Positions 34,065-41,988 of a stretch of 64,000 nt of DNA are shown here, piece by piece (positions within the stretch are counted from its first letter, which is position 1; every line of letters starts with the position of its first letter). This DNA is from Microbacterium sp. (GTDB lineage: Bacteria > Actinomycetota > Actinomycetes > Actinomycetales > Microbacteriaceae), in NCBI GenBank assembly GCA_019510305.1, contig JAEKKN010000027.1, forward strand, positions 50,200 to 114,199. Direction: 5' to 3'. The translations under genes were made by a program, and so were the position numbers. The notes under the pieces are model-generated. The model was not told the origin of the DNA and did no database searches. It saw only the letters and a program-made list of their open reading frames with translations.

Positions 34065-34799
34065 TCAGCCGCGAACGTCGACAGTCCCGTCGAGGCCGCC
34101 GCCGACCAGCGTCAGCGTGAAGCCGTCGTCGTCGACCTGATCATCGGCGAAGGCGATGATCGTCCCGCGCGGCGCCATGTCCATGGTGCACACCTCGCCG
34201 TCATCGGTGACGAAGGTCGCCGTCCCTGTCGCTCCCGCGCCCTCCACCGACTCGACCACCGGCGGGCAGGTGGACGAACCCCAGGTGAGCAGCACGAGCG
34301 AACCGTCGTCGATCCATCCGGCGCTCGGCAGGTAGTCGGTCGATGAACCGGGCTTCCCCGTGAACGCGGGGTCGCCGTCGAGATCGACGTCGTCGACGAC
34401 CTCGCCGTAGGTGACGTTCAGCGTGATCTCCTTCGTCGGGTCGACGCCCTCCGGGAGCGCCCCGATGCTGGCCCGCGGCGCGTAGTCGGCGGTGCACATC
34501 ACGGCGGGGTCGGTCTTGTCCTCGACGGTCACGTCGACCGCCTGGCCTTTCGCCGTGACCTGGGTGATCTGGGGAGTGCACGCCAGCGACGACGATCCCT
34601 GGGTGATGACCGCGAACATCCGTCCGTCGTCGAGCAGGGTGCCGTCGAGGTCGGTGTCGTCGCCGCCGGACGAGCTCGACGAGGGAGCAGGTGAGCTGCT
34701 CGGGGTGGTGGACCCGGGGCTCGACGAGGCGCATCCGGCGATCAGCAGGACGCCGGCGAGCGCGGAGAGAACGGAGAGCAGACGCGTGGGGGAGGTCAT
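34065..34799 (-). CDS. Uncharacterised secreted lipoprotein
   Basis: A 244-aa protein with a lipoprotein signal peptide (LLSVLSALAGVLLIAGC; lipobox IAGC) and a Ser/Pro/Thr-rich linker of about 30 residues. Two similar halves follow, each with a DxxMFAV/GSLVLLTWGSS-like strand, a cysteine pair (ACTPQ..VMCTAD and TCPPV..VCTMD) and APRxxI. The repeated pattern DG(S/R)...C.P...V...G...V.C...APR suggests a duplicated small beta domain with a disulphide in each half. No known family was recognised. It is surface-anchored; function unknown. Confidence 0.8.
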   Translation of the reverse strand: MTSPTRLLSVLSALAGVLLIAGCASSSPGSTTPSSSPAPSSSSSGGDDTDLDGTLLDDGRMFAVITQGSSSLACTPQITQVTAKGQAVDVTVEDKTDPAVMCTADYAPRASIGALPEGVDPTKEITLNVTYGEVVDDVDLDGDPAFTGKPGSSTDYLPSAGWIDDGSLVLLTWGSSTCPPVVESVEGAGATGTATFVTDDGEVCTMDMAPRGTIIAFADDQVDDDGFTLTLVGGGLDGTVDVRG

Positions 34800-34831
34800 G
34801 CCCCCACGGTACCCAGCCCTCGGAACAGCCG

Positions 34832-36292
34832 CTACTGCAGGGCGGACGTGAGCCGGGCGAGGTTGTCGAGGACGGTCGAGCGCAACGGCTGCTGCATCCA
34901 CTCCTCGAGTGTGAGCTCACGGCTGAGCGCCCGGTACCGGGCCTCGACCTCGCGCATCTCCGAGACGAACTCCTCGCCGCGCACGAGCATCGACACCTCG
35001 AGGTTCAGACCGAACGAGCGCATGTCCATGTTGCTCGAGCCGATCACGGCCACCTCGTCGTCGATCGTGAGGCTCTTGGTGTGCAGGATGTACGGCTTTC
35101 GGTACATCCAGATGCGCACACCGGCCTTGAGCAGCACCTCGTAGTAGCTGCGCTGAGCGTGGTAGACCATCGCCTGATCGCCCTCTTCCGAGACGAACAG
35201 CTCGACGTCGACGCCGCGATCGACCGCCGCGGTCACGGCGAGCAGCAGTGCTTCGTCTGGAACGAAGTACGGGCTGACGATCATGATCTTCTCTTTGGCG
35301 GCGTACAGAAGACCGAGGAAGAGCCGCAGGTTGTTCTCGACCTCGAAGCCAGGGCCGGAGGGCACGACCTGGCAGTCGAGATCTCCCGTGCCCGGCTGCG
35401 CCGAGGTGATGTCGATCTCCTCGAGGATGTCGTCGGTCTCGCTGTACCAGTCGGCCACGAAGATCGCGTTGATGCTGAGAACGACCGGCCCGTCGATGTG
35501 CACCATCAGATCGACCCAGTGCAGGCCGCGCTTGATGTTCTTCGGCAGGTTGTAGGTGGAGTCGGTGACGTTCTGCGAGCCGAGGAACGCGACCTTGCCG
35601 TCGACCACGAGGAGCTTGCGGTGATTGCGCAGATCGGGGCGCTGCATCCGCCCTTTCAGAGGCTGCACGGGCAGCATCAGGTGCCAGTCCGCGCCCATGC
35701 CGTTCAGGCGCCTGACCGTCGCCCGGTAGCGGGGCTTCCAGCGGTTCGCCCAGTGGTCGAGCAGCACCCGGACGGTCACTCCCCGCGCAGAGACCTCTTC
35801 GAGGGCGCGGAAGAAGTTGTCGGTCGCGGCGTCGGCCTGCAGGATGTAGAACTCGACGTGGACGTACTCGGTGGCCTTGCGGATCTCCTCGGCCATCGCG
35901 TCGAGCGACTCCTGGTAGTCGGCGATCAGGTGCGCGCCGTTGTCGCCCGAGATCGGCAGAGCGCCGAGGCGCTGGTTCATCTCGACCAACGGCGGGAACC
36001 AGTTCGGCGCGTCGGGGCGAAGCGTGCCGAAGTGCAGCTGCTCGCTGGTCTCGTGGATGTACTCGTTGATCTGGTCCTGCTTGCGCCGGCGCGCGCGCGG
36101 CAGACGCGGGTTTCCGATCAGGAGGAAAAGGAAGACGCCGATGTAGGGGATGAAGAACACGGCGAGCAGCCACGCCATCGCGGCCGTCGGACGACGATTG
36201 CGCGGGATCACGATGATCGCCGTGATGCGGATCGAGATGTCGATCACGACGAGGACCGCGGCGAGCCACAGTCCCCACGCATCGGCACTCAT
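34832..36292 (-). CDS. cls: Cardiolipin synthase (phospholipase D family)
   Basis: A 486-aa membrane enzyme that condenses phosphatidylglycerol-type lipids to cardiolipin. Two N-terminal transmembrane helices (LWLAAVLVVIDISIRITAII and AMAWLLAVFFIPYIGVFLFL) precede two PLD domains with HxKxxxxD motifs: HRKLLVVDGKVAFLGSQN, and HTKSLTIDDEVAVIGSSNMD near residue 400. Length matches bacterial Cls. It is probably transcribed behind the 57-aa membrane protein gene 97 bases upstream on the same strand. Active-site residues are intact. Confidence 0.94.
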   Translation of the reverse strand: MSADAWGLWLAAVLVVIDISIRITAIIVIPRNRRPTAAMAWLLAVFFIPYIGVFLFLLIGNPRLPRARRRKQDQINEYIHETSEQLHFGTLRPDAPNWFPPLVEMNQRLGALPISGDNGAHLIADYQESLDAMAEEIRKATEYVHVEFYILQADAATDNFFRALEEVSARGVTVRVLLDHWANRWKPRYRATVRRLNGMGADWHLMLPVQPLKGRMQRPDLRNHRKLLVVDGKVAFLGSQNVTDSTYNLPKNIKRGLHWVDLMVHIDGPVVLSINAIFVADWYSETDDILEEIDITSAQPGTGDLDCQVVPSGPGFEVENNLRLFLGLLYAAKEKIMIVSPYFVPDEALLLAVTAAVDRGVDVELFVSEEGDQAMVYHAQRSYYEVLLKAGVRIWMYRKPYILHTKSLTIDDEVAVIGSSNMDMRSFGLNLEVSMLVRGEEFVSEMREVEARYRALSRELTLEEWMQQPLRSTVLDNLARLTSALQ

Positions 36293-36389
36293 CGGCGGAG
36301 CCTCTCAGCGAGTCGGTGCCGCGAGGATCGTCGCGGCGAGCGCAGAATCCTGCGCTCTCGCTAACAGTAACCGATGCCGGCGACCTCGC

Positions 36390-36563
36390 TCAGGCGCGCG
36401 GAGGCAGACCTCGAGCAGCGCGCTCCTCGGCCTCGATCTTGGCGTGCACGCGCCGCTCGGTGCGGTCGAAGCGAAGGATGCTGCGGATCACGAAGTAGAA
36501 GACCGTGCACACGGCGAGGGTCGGCAGGATCGACCAGGCAGCCGTGAGCCAGAAGTTCTCCAT
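36390..36563 (-). CDS. Small single-pass membrane protein (57 aa)
   Basis: MENFWLTAAWSILPTLAVCT begins a protein with one transmembrane helix (to about residue 29) followed by a charged amphipathic tail (RFDRTERRVHAKIEAEERAA). A lysyl- and glutamyl-rich cytoplasmic helix of this kind is common in small actinobacterial membrane proteins found beside cell-envelope genes. The ATG at 36563 is chosen because the longer frame to 36698 reads into an unrelated basic sequence. It is upstream of cls on the same strand. No function can be assigned. Confidence 0.72.
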   Translation of the reverse strand: MENFWLTAAWSILPTLAVCTVFYFVIRSILRFDRTERRVHAKIEAEERAARGLPPRA

Positions 36564-36676
36564 GCCTCCATGGTACGCGAGCCACTCTTCCTGCACATTC
36601 GGCGCTTCCCCGCCTTTTGCACGGTTCCGTCTGTGGAAGGGCCCCATGGCGATCCCGGATCTCGCACACTCTCGGA

Positions 36677-37774
36677 ATGACCACACTTCTCCGAGCATCC
36701 GACTCCGCCGAGTTCCTCGGCCTGGTACCCGCCCTCGCCGGCTTCGCCCCTTCGCAGAGCCTCGTCCTGCTCCCCTTTCACGGGTCTCGGGCCCACGGCG
36801 CCATGCGCCTGGATCTGCCGCGCGACGACGTCTCGCCCGAAGACTATGCGAATGCGGCCATCGGCCTCATCGCGAAGGTCGAGGGGGCGGATGCCGTCGC
36901 GATCGTCGTGTACTGCGACGACACCCCGTGCCGCACCCCCGACGGTCTCGTGCTGCCGCTGATCGTGCAGGTCGATGAACTGCTCGGGTGCGCCGAAGAC
37001 GCAGGGCTGCGCATCGTCGACGCCCTGTGCGTGACGCCGGCCGGCTGGTCGAGCTATCTGGAAGACGACCCGGAGCTCGCCGCGCTTCCCGCATCGGACC
37101 CGCTCGCGGGCGACCAGCATGCCGGCGCCGAGCTGCCGGTAGCCGATCTCGTCGAGAAGGAGCACGTCGGGCGAGCGCTGCGTGACATCGGCGCGATGCT
37201 CGATCGCGAGGCGCACAGTCGTCTCGACGGCTCGGAGAACCCGCTGGCGATCGCGGCGCTCGTCATGCTCGAAGATATCCCCGAGTTCTTCGAGACCCTG
37301 CTGGACTCGCCCGACGAGCAGCCGCCGTTCGCCACGGCCGCCCTGCTGTGGTGTCTCGACCGGCCGCTCCTGCGGGACGTCGCGCTCGTGCAATGGGCGA
37401 CGTCCTTCGACGACGGCGTCCGCACGCTCGAGGCGCAGTACGCGTTCGCCGACACGGGCTCAGCGATCCCCGACGACCTGGGCGGCGTCTTCCTCGGGCA
37501 CGGCCCCTCCCCCGATGTCGACCGGCTTCGGCACGCGCTCACCGTGGCGAGGCTCGCTGCAGCCCGCGCGCCCCGCGGGCTGCGCCCCGCCCCACTGACG
37601 ATCGCGGCGTGGCTGTCATGGGCTCTCGGGCACGCGACGCACGCGGAGCACTACCTGCAGCTCGTGCGCGAGATCGACCCGGAGTACGGCCTGGCCGAGC
37701 TGCTGGGCACGATCGTCGGCGCCGGGATGCTGCCCGAGTGGGCGTTCCGGCGCGGACCGCGAGACGCGGCGTGA
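36677..37774 (+). CDS. DUF4192 domain-containing protein
   Basis: A 365-aa actinobacterial protein. It opens with the DUF4192 signature LLRASDSAEFLGLVPALAGF and PSQSLVLLPF, continues with VEGADAVAIVVYCDD and LRIVDALCVTPAGWSSY, and ends with a helical region around AAWLSWALGHATHAEHYLQL. The family is conserved in Actinobacteria without an assigned activity. The gene is convergent with lysS, the two stops being one base apart. ATG 36677 is used; the longer frame from 36617 has no family residues upstream. Confidence 0.85.
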   Translation: MTTLLRASDSAEFLGLVPALAGFAPSQSLVLLPFHGSRAHGAMRLDLPRDDVSPEDYANAAIGLIAKVEGADAVAIVVYCDDTPCRTPDGLVLPLIVQVDELLGCAEDAGLRIVDALCVTPAGWSSYLEDDPELAALPASDPLAGDQHAGAELPVADLVEKEHVGRALRDIGAMLDREAHSRLDGSENPLAIAALVMLEDIPEFFETLLDSPDEQPPFATAALLWCLDRPLLRDVALVQWATSFDDGVRTLEAQYAFADTGSAIPDDLGGVFLGHGPSPDVDRLRHALTVARLAAARAPRGLRPAPLTIAAWLSWALGHATHAEHYLQLVREIDPEYGLAELLGTIVGAGMLPEWAFRRGPRDAA

Positions 37775-37775
37775 A

Positions 37776-39302
37776 CTACTTGACGAGCGGGAAGAGGATC
37801 GTCTCGCGGATGCCGAGGCCGGTGATCGCCATGAGCAGCCGATCGATGCCCATGCCCATGCCCCCGGATGGCGGCATAGCGTGCTCGAGAGCACGCAGGA
37901 ACTCTTCGTCCACCGGCATCGCCTCGACGTCGCCGCGCGCCGCGAGCTTGGCCTGCTCCACGAAGCGCTCGCGCTGGATCACCGGGTCGACCAGCTCGGA
38001 GTATCCGGTGGCGAGCTCGAAGCCGCGGATGTACAGGTCCCACTTCTCCACGACGCCCTCGACCGAACGGTGCTCGCGCACGAGCGGAGAGGTGTCGACG
38101 GGGAAGTCCATAACGAAGGTCGGACGCACGAGGTCGCCCTTCACGAAGTGCTCCCACAGCTCCTCGATGAGCTTGCCGTGGGTGGCCTGCGGCGGAAGGT
38201 CGACGCCGTTCGCCTCGGCGAACGCGATGAGATCTTCGACCGGATCCTGCGGGGTGAATTCGCGACCGGCCGCGGCCGAGAGCGACTCGTACATCGAGAC
38301 ACGGTCCCACTCGCCGCCGAGGTCGTACTCGGTGCCGTCGGCCCAGGTCACGGTCGTGGAACCTGACACCGCCACTGCCGCGTTCTGCACGAGCTCCTGC
38401 GTGAGCGCCGCCATCTGGTTGTAGTCGCCGTACGCCTGATACGCCTCGAGCATCGCGAACTCGGGGCTGTGCGTGGAGTCGGCGCCCTCGTTGCGGAAAT
38501 TGCGGTTGATCTCATAGACCCGCTCGATGCCGCCGACGACGGCGCGCTTCAGATACAGCTCGGGCGCGATGCGCAGGAACAGCTCGGTGTCGAAGGCGTT
38601 CGAGTGGGTGATGAAGGGACGAGCGGATGCTCCGCCGTGCTGCACCTGCAGCATCGGCGTCTCCACCTCGAGGTAGTCGTGGCTCGTGAACGTCGCACGC
38701 AGGCTCGCGTTCACGGCGGCGCGGGCGCGCACGGTGGTGCGGGCCTGCTCGCGCACGATGAGGTCGAGGTAGCGGCTGCGGACACGCCCCTCCTCGCTCA
38801 GCTCGGCGTAGGCGTTCGGCAGCGGCAGGATCGCCTTCGAGGCGATGGTCCAGTCGTCTGCCATGATCGACAGCTCGCCGCGGCGGCTGGAGATGACCTC
38901 GCCGTGGACGAACACGTGGTCGCCCAGGTCGACGTACTCCTTCCAGTCGGCGAGCGAGGACTCGCCGACGTTCGCGAGGGAGATCATCGCCTGGATGCGC
39001 GAGCCGTCGCCGGCCTGCAGCGTGGCGAAGCAGAGCTTGCCGGTGTTGCGGCTGAACACGACACGGCCGGCCACACCGACGACGACGCCCGTCTCCGCAC
39101 CCGCCTCGAGCTCGCCGTACTCGGCACGCAGTACGGGAATCGTGTGCGTCACGGGCACGCTCACCGGGAACGCGCCTCCCCCGGCATCCGCGCGCTTCGC
39201 GATCAGGCGCTCACGCTTGGCGAGGCGAACGGCCTTCTGCTCGTGGACGTCCTCTTCGGTGGCGTCAGGGTTCTGCTCGGGCGCGGCGGACGCGTCAGTC
39301 AT
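37776..39302 (-). CDS. lysS: Lysyl-tRNA synthetase (class II)
   Basis: A 508-aa synthetase. The N-terminal OB-fold anticodon-binding domain (about 60-170) contains VVGVAGRVVFSRNTGKLCFA. The class II core has motif 2 around YEINRNFRNEGADSTHSPEF and motif 3 GGMGMGIDRLLMAITGLG near the C-terminus. Motif 2 carries ADSTHSPEF where many bacterial enzymes have VSTRHNPEF, as in other actinobacterial LysS. Divergent from the DUF2207 gene. There is no sign of an LysX-type extra membrane domain. Confidence 0.96.
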   Translation of the reverse strand: MTDASAAPEQNPDATEEDVHEQKAVRLAKRERLIAKRADAGGGAFPVSVPVTHTIPVLRAEYGELEAGAETGVVVGVAGRVVFSRNTGKLCFATLQAGDGSRIQAMISLANVGESSLADWKEYVDLGDHVFVHGEVISSRRGELSIMADDWTIASKAILPLPNAYAELSEEGRVRSRYLDLIVREQARTTVRARAAVNASLRATFTSHDYLEVETPMLQVQHGGASARPFITHSNAFDTELFLRIAPELYLKRAVVGGIERVYEINRNFRNEGADSTHSPEFAMLEAYQAYGDYNQMAALTQELVQNAAVAVSGSTTVTWADGTEYDLGGEWDRVSMYESLSAAAGREFTPQDPVEDLIAFAEANGVDLPPQATHGKLIEELWEHFVKGDLVRPTFVMDFPVDTSPLVREHRSVEGVVEKWDLYIRGFELATGYSELVDPVIQRERFVEQAKLAARGDVEAMPVDEEFLRALEHAMPPSGGMGMGIDRLLMAITGLGIRETILFPLVK

Positions 39303-39385
39303 GTGCGGGGCTCCTTGGAAATCTCATCCAGTTTACCGAGGCGAGGGCGGCTCATTCGGCCGCGGATGCTCGGTACCCTCTGACC

Positions 39386-41233
39386 ATGCCCGCATCCCGC
39401 TTCCTCCGTGCCGCCGCCGTGATCGCGCTCGCCGTCGCGGGCCTGTCGATGCCCGCAGCGGCGTTCGCCTCGGCATCCGCGCCCTCCGCGGCGGCATCCG
39501 CCCGTTCGTCCTCCGACGTCGATGCGGACGTCGACGACTTCTCCTACGCGTCCTGGGACGCACGCTTCGTACTCGGTGTCGACGCCGAGGGGAGGGCCAC
39601 CATGCGGGTGACCGAGACTCTTGCGGCGCAGTTCCCCGATTTCGATCAGAACCGCGGGATCGTGCGAGGGTTGCCGACCAGCTACGAGGGGTCGTCTCTG
39701 CATCTCGACGTGCTCTCGGTCACCGATCAGGGCGGTGCCGCCGTGCCGTACGACACCGATCAGGAAGACGGCGTGCTCTACATCAGCGTCGGCGACGACT
39801 CGTACGTGCACGGACTCACCACCTACGTGATCGAGTACGAGATGCGCGACGTGATCCTCGCCGCCGACCCCTCGACGCGATCGGGCCCCCAGGGTGTCGA
39901 CGAGTTCTACTGGGACCTGCTGCCGCTCGAGAGCACGCAGCCGATCGACCGGTTCAGCGCCGAGATCGTGCTCGACGACACTTTGGCCGCAGGGCTCAAC
40001 GGCAACGCACGCTGCTACGCCGGGTATGCGGGATCGACGACGGAATGCGACCTCGCCCGCGACGGATCGGTCTTCCACGTACAGGGGGCCGAACTCGCAG
40101 CAGGCGAAGGCGTCACGGTCGCGATCGGGTTCGAATCCGGCACGGTCGCGCAGCCGTCTGCCCGGATGGACAATCCCGTCACCGACACCGTCCCGGCCCT
40201 GGCCGCGCTCGGCGCAGTCGCCGCATCGCTCGCAGGCTGGATCGCCGTATCCGTGTTCAAGGGTTCGCGGCGCAAGGCGACGGGCATCATCGTCGCACAG
40301 TACGACGTGCCCGATTCACTTCCCCCGCTGGTGGCGGCCGCGGTCATCCCCCGGCCGAAGGACGTGATGCCGGCGGAGATCGTGCACCTGGCTGTCCGCG
40401 GCACGCTGCGCATCGAGGAGAGCACGCCCCGCCCCCGACTGCGGCGGCTCCCCGGCGCCCGCATCCCCGATCAGCTCGACGTGACCGCGCTCGATGCGCT
40501 GTTCCTCGGAACGGAAGCCGACGGCGTGGTCGAGCTTCCCGAGGCCAGCGAGTCCTTCGCCGCCCGCATGAACCTGGTCACAGCCGCCGGCGTCGACGCA
40601 GCCGGCGCACGCGGCCTGACCTCGAAGGCCCGCAGCCGAATCGCCGTCGTGCTGCAGTCGATCGGCATCGCGATCGCCGTGATCGGTGTCGGCCTCAGCA
40701 TCTTCGGCGCGATCAGCGGACGCGAATCGGCGATTCCCGGTCTCGTCGCCTCGGTGTTCGGACTGTTCCTCGTCGGGTTCTCCTGCTTCTACAGTTTCGC
40801 GAAGCACGTCGTGCTGACTCCGGCGGGCGCGGCCACCTACGAGTATCTGCAGGGGGTGCGGGAGTTCATCCGCGTCGCGGAGGCCGACCGCCTGCGTATG
40901 CTGCAGTCGTACACCGGCGCCGAACGTCGTCAGGACGGATCCGCGAACGTGATCGTGGTGTACGAGCGCCTGCTCCCCTACGCCATGCTGTTCGGCATGG
41001 AGAAGGAGTGGGGCGAGGTGCTCGAGTTCGTCTACGCACAGGAACGGCGCGGAGCGGGGTGGATCGGCGACCCGAGCCGTCCGTTCGTCTATTCGCAGCT
41101 GTCGGCCTTCCGGTCGTCGTCCGGCGCGGCCACCTCGTACACGGCCGCCAGCAGCTCGTCGAGTTCCGGCGGATCCTTCGGCGGTGGATTCTCGGGCGGG
41201 GGCGGCGGGGGCGGATTCTCCGGCGGGCGCTGA
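39386..41233 (+). CDS. DUF2207 domain-containing membrane protein
   Basis: A 615-aa predicted envelope protein. A signal peptide (residues 1-28, ending AAAFASA) is followed by the extracytoplasmic DUF2207 domain with YASWDARFVLGVDAEGRATM and FDQNRGIVRGLPTSYEG. A transmembrane helix lies near residues 268-290, and a helical pair near 418-475 follows an intervening cytoplasmic domain. The tail is Ser/Gly-only low complexity (SFGGGFSGGGGGGGFSGGR), a hallmark of this family. Function unknown. It stands alone between lysS and the DUF2520 gene. Confidence 0.9.
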   Translation: MPASRFLRAAAVIALAVAGLSMPAAAFASASAPSAAASARSSSDVDADVDDFSYASWDARFVLGVDAEGRATMRVTETLAAQFPDFDQNRGIVRGLPTSYEGSSLHLDVLSVTDQGGAAVPYDTDQEDGVLYISVGDDSYVHGLTTYVIEYEMRDVILAADPSTRSGPQGVDEFYWDLLPLESTQPIDRFSAEIVLDDTLAAGLNGNARCYAGYAGSTTECDLARDGSVFHVQGAELAAGEGVTVAIGFESGTVAQPSARMDNPVTDTVPALAALGAVAASLAGWIAVSVFKGSRRKATGIIVAQYDVPDSLPPLVAAAVIPRPKDVMPAEIVHLAVRGTLRIEESTPRPRLRRLPGARIPDQLDVTALDALFLGTEADGVVELPEASESFAARMNLVTAAGVDAAGARGLTSKARSRIAVVLQSIGIAIAVIGVGLSIFGAISGRESAIPGLVASVFGLFLVGFSCFYSFAKHVVLTPAGAATYEYLQGVREFIRVAEADRLRMLQSYTGAERRQDGSANVIVVYERLLPYAMLFGMEKEWGEVLEFVYAQERRGAGWIGDPSRPFVYSQLSAFRSSSGAATSYTAASSSSSSGGSFGGGFSGGGGGGGFSGGR

Positions 41234-41283
41234 GGCCCGGCGCGCACCTCCGGCGCCTCGCCCTGCAGTACGAGACGGGAGCG

Positions 41284-41988
41284 TCAGATCAGGGGCGGAG
41301 GGTCGGATTCTTCGCGCAGCGCGCGCTCGACGGTCGACTGCACGAGGGCCGAGAGGTATCCGCCGGGGTTCTCCACGCCGATTTCGCGAAGCTGCGCCGT
41401 CGACTGGCCGATGATCGAGCGGGAGAACGCGGTGACGGCCTCGATCGCGTCGGCGTATGCTGCGCGGTCGGCCTCGGCGACGACGATCGGCTCGCATCCG
41501 ATCTCCACGGCGAGCGCCTGCGCGATCGGCAGCACGGCCGGCGGCGCGGTCACCGCGGCGTACCCCGCCTGGAGCTGACGCAGATCGATCGATGTTCCCG
41601 TGAAGGTGATCGCCGGATGCACGGCCAGCGGGATGGCGCCGCGCTCTGCGGCCGGGCGCAGCACCTCGATGCCGAACGCGGGATCGGTGTGCAGCACGAG
41701 CTGCCCGAGCTGCCATCCGCCGATCTCGGCGATGCCAGCGACGAGTCCTGGGAGCTGCTCGTGCGGCACCGCGACGATCACGAGCTCGCTGCGACGCACC
41801 ACGTCGAGCGCATCCAGCACGGGCACGTCCGGAAGCACGGCCGAGGCCCGCTCGTCGTCGGACCCGGAGGTGATCCCGACGACGGCGTGGCCCGCTCCGG
41901 CGAGCGCGGCTCCGATCACGGGTCCGACGCGACCCGCGCCGATGATGCCCACGCCGAGGCGACCATCGCGGCGCTGAACCTCACTCAC
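41284..41988 (-). CDS. Rossmann-like and DUF2520 domain-containing protein
   Basis: A 234-aa protein resembling an NADP-dependent 6-phosphogluconate/3-hydroxyisobutyrate dehydrogenase-like scaffold. The N-terminal Rossmann fold has GVGIIGAGRVGPVIGAALAG, and the helical DUF2520 domain follows AVHPAITFTGT. In actinobacteria this gene is commonly found near folK and panC, fitting the cluster here. The GTG at 41988 overlaps the stop of the upstream PH-domain gene by eight bases; a longer frame from 42159 reads antisense to its Pro-rich tail and is spurious. Last gene of the fol/PH run. Enzymatic activity unproven. Confidence 0.85.
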   Translation of the reverse strand: MSEVQRRDGRLGVGIIGAGRVGPVIGAALAGAGHAVVGITSGSDDERASAVLPDVPVLDALDVVRRSELVIVAVPHEQLPGLVAGIAEIGGWQLGQLVLHTDPAFGIEVLRPAAERGAIPLAVHPAITFTGTSIDLRQLQAGYAAVTAPPAVLPIAQALAVEIGCEPIVVAEADRAAYADAIEAVTAFSRSIIGQSTAQLREIGVENPGGYLSALVQSTVERALREESDPPPLI

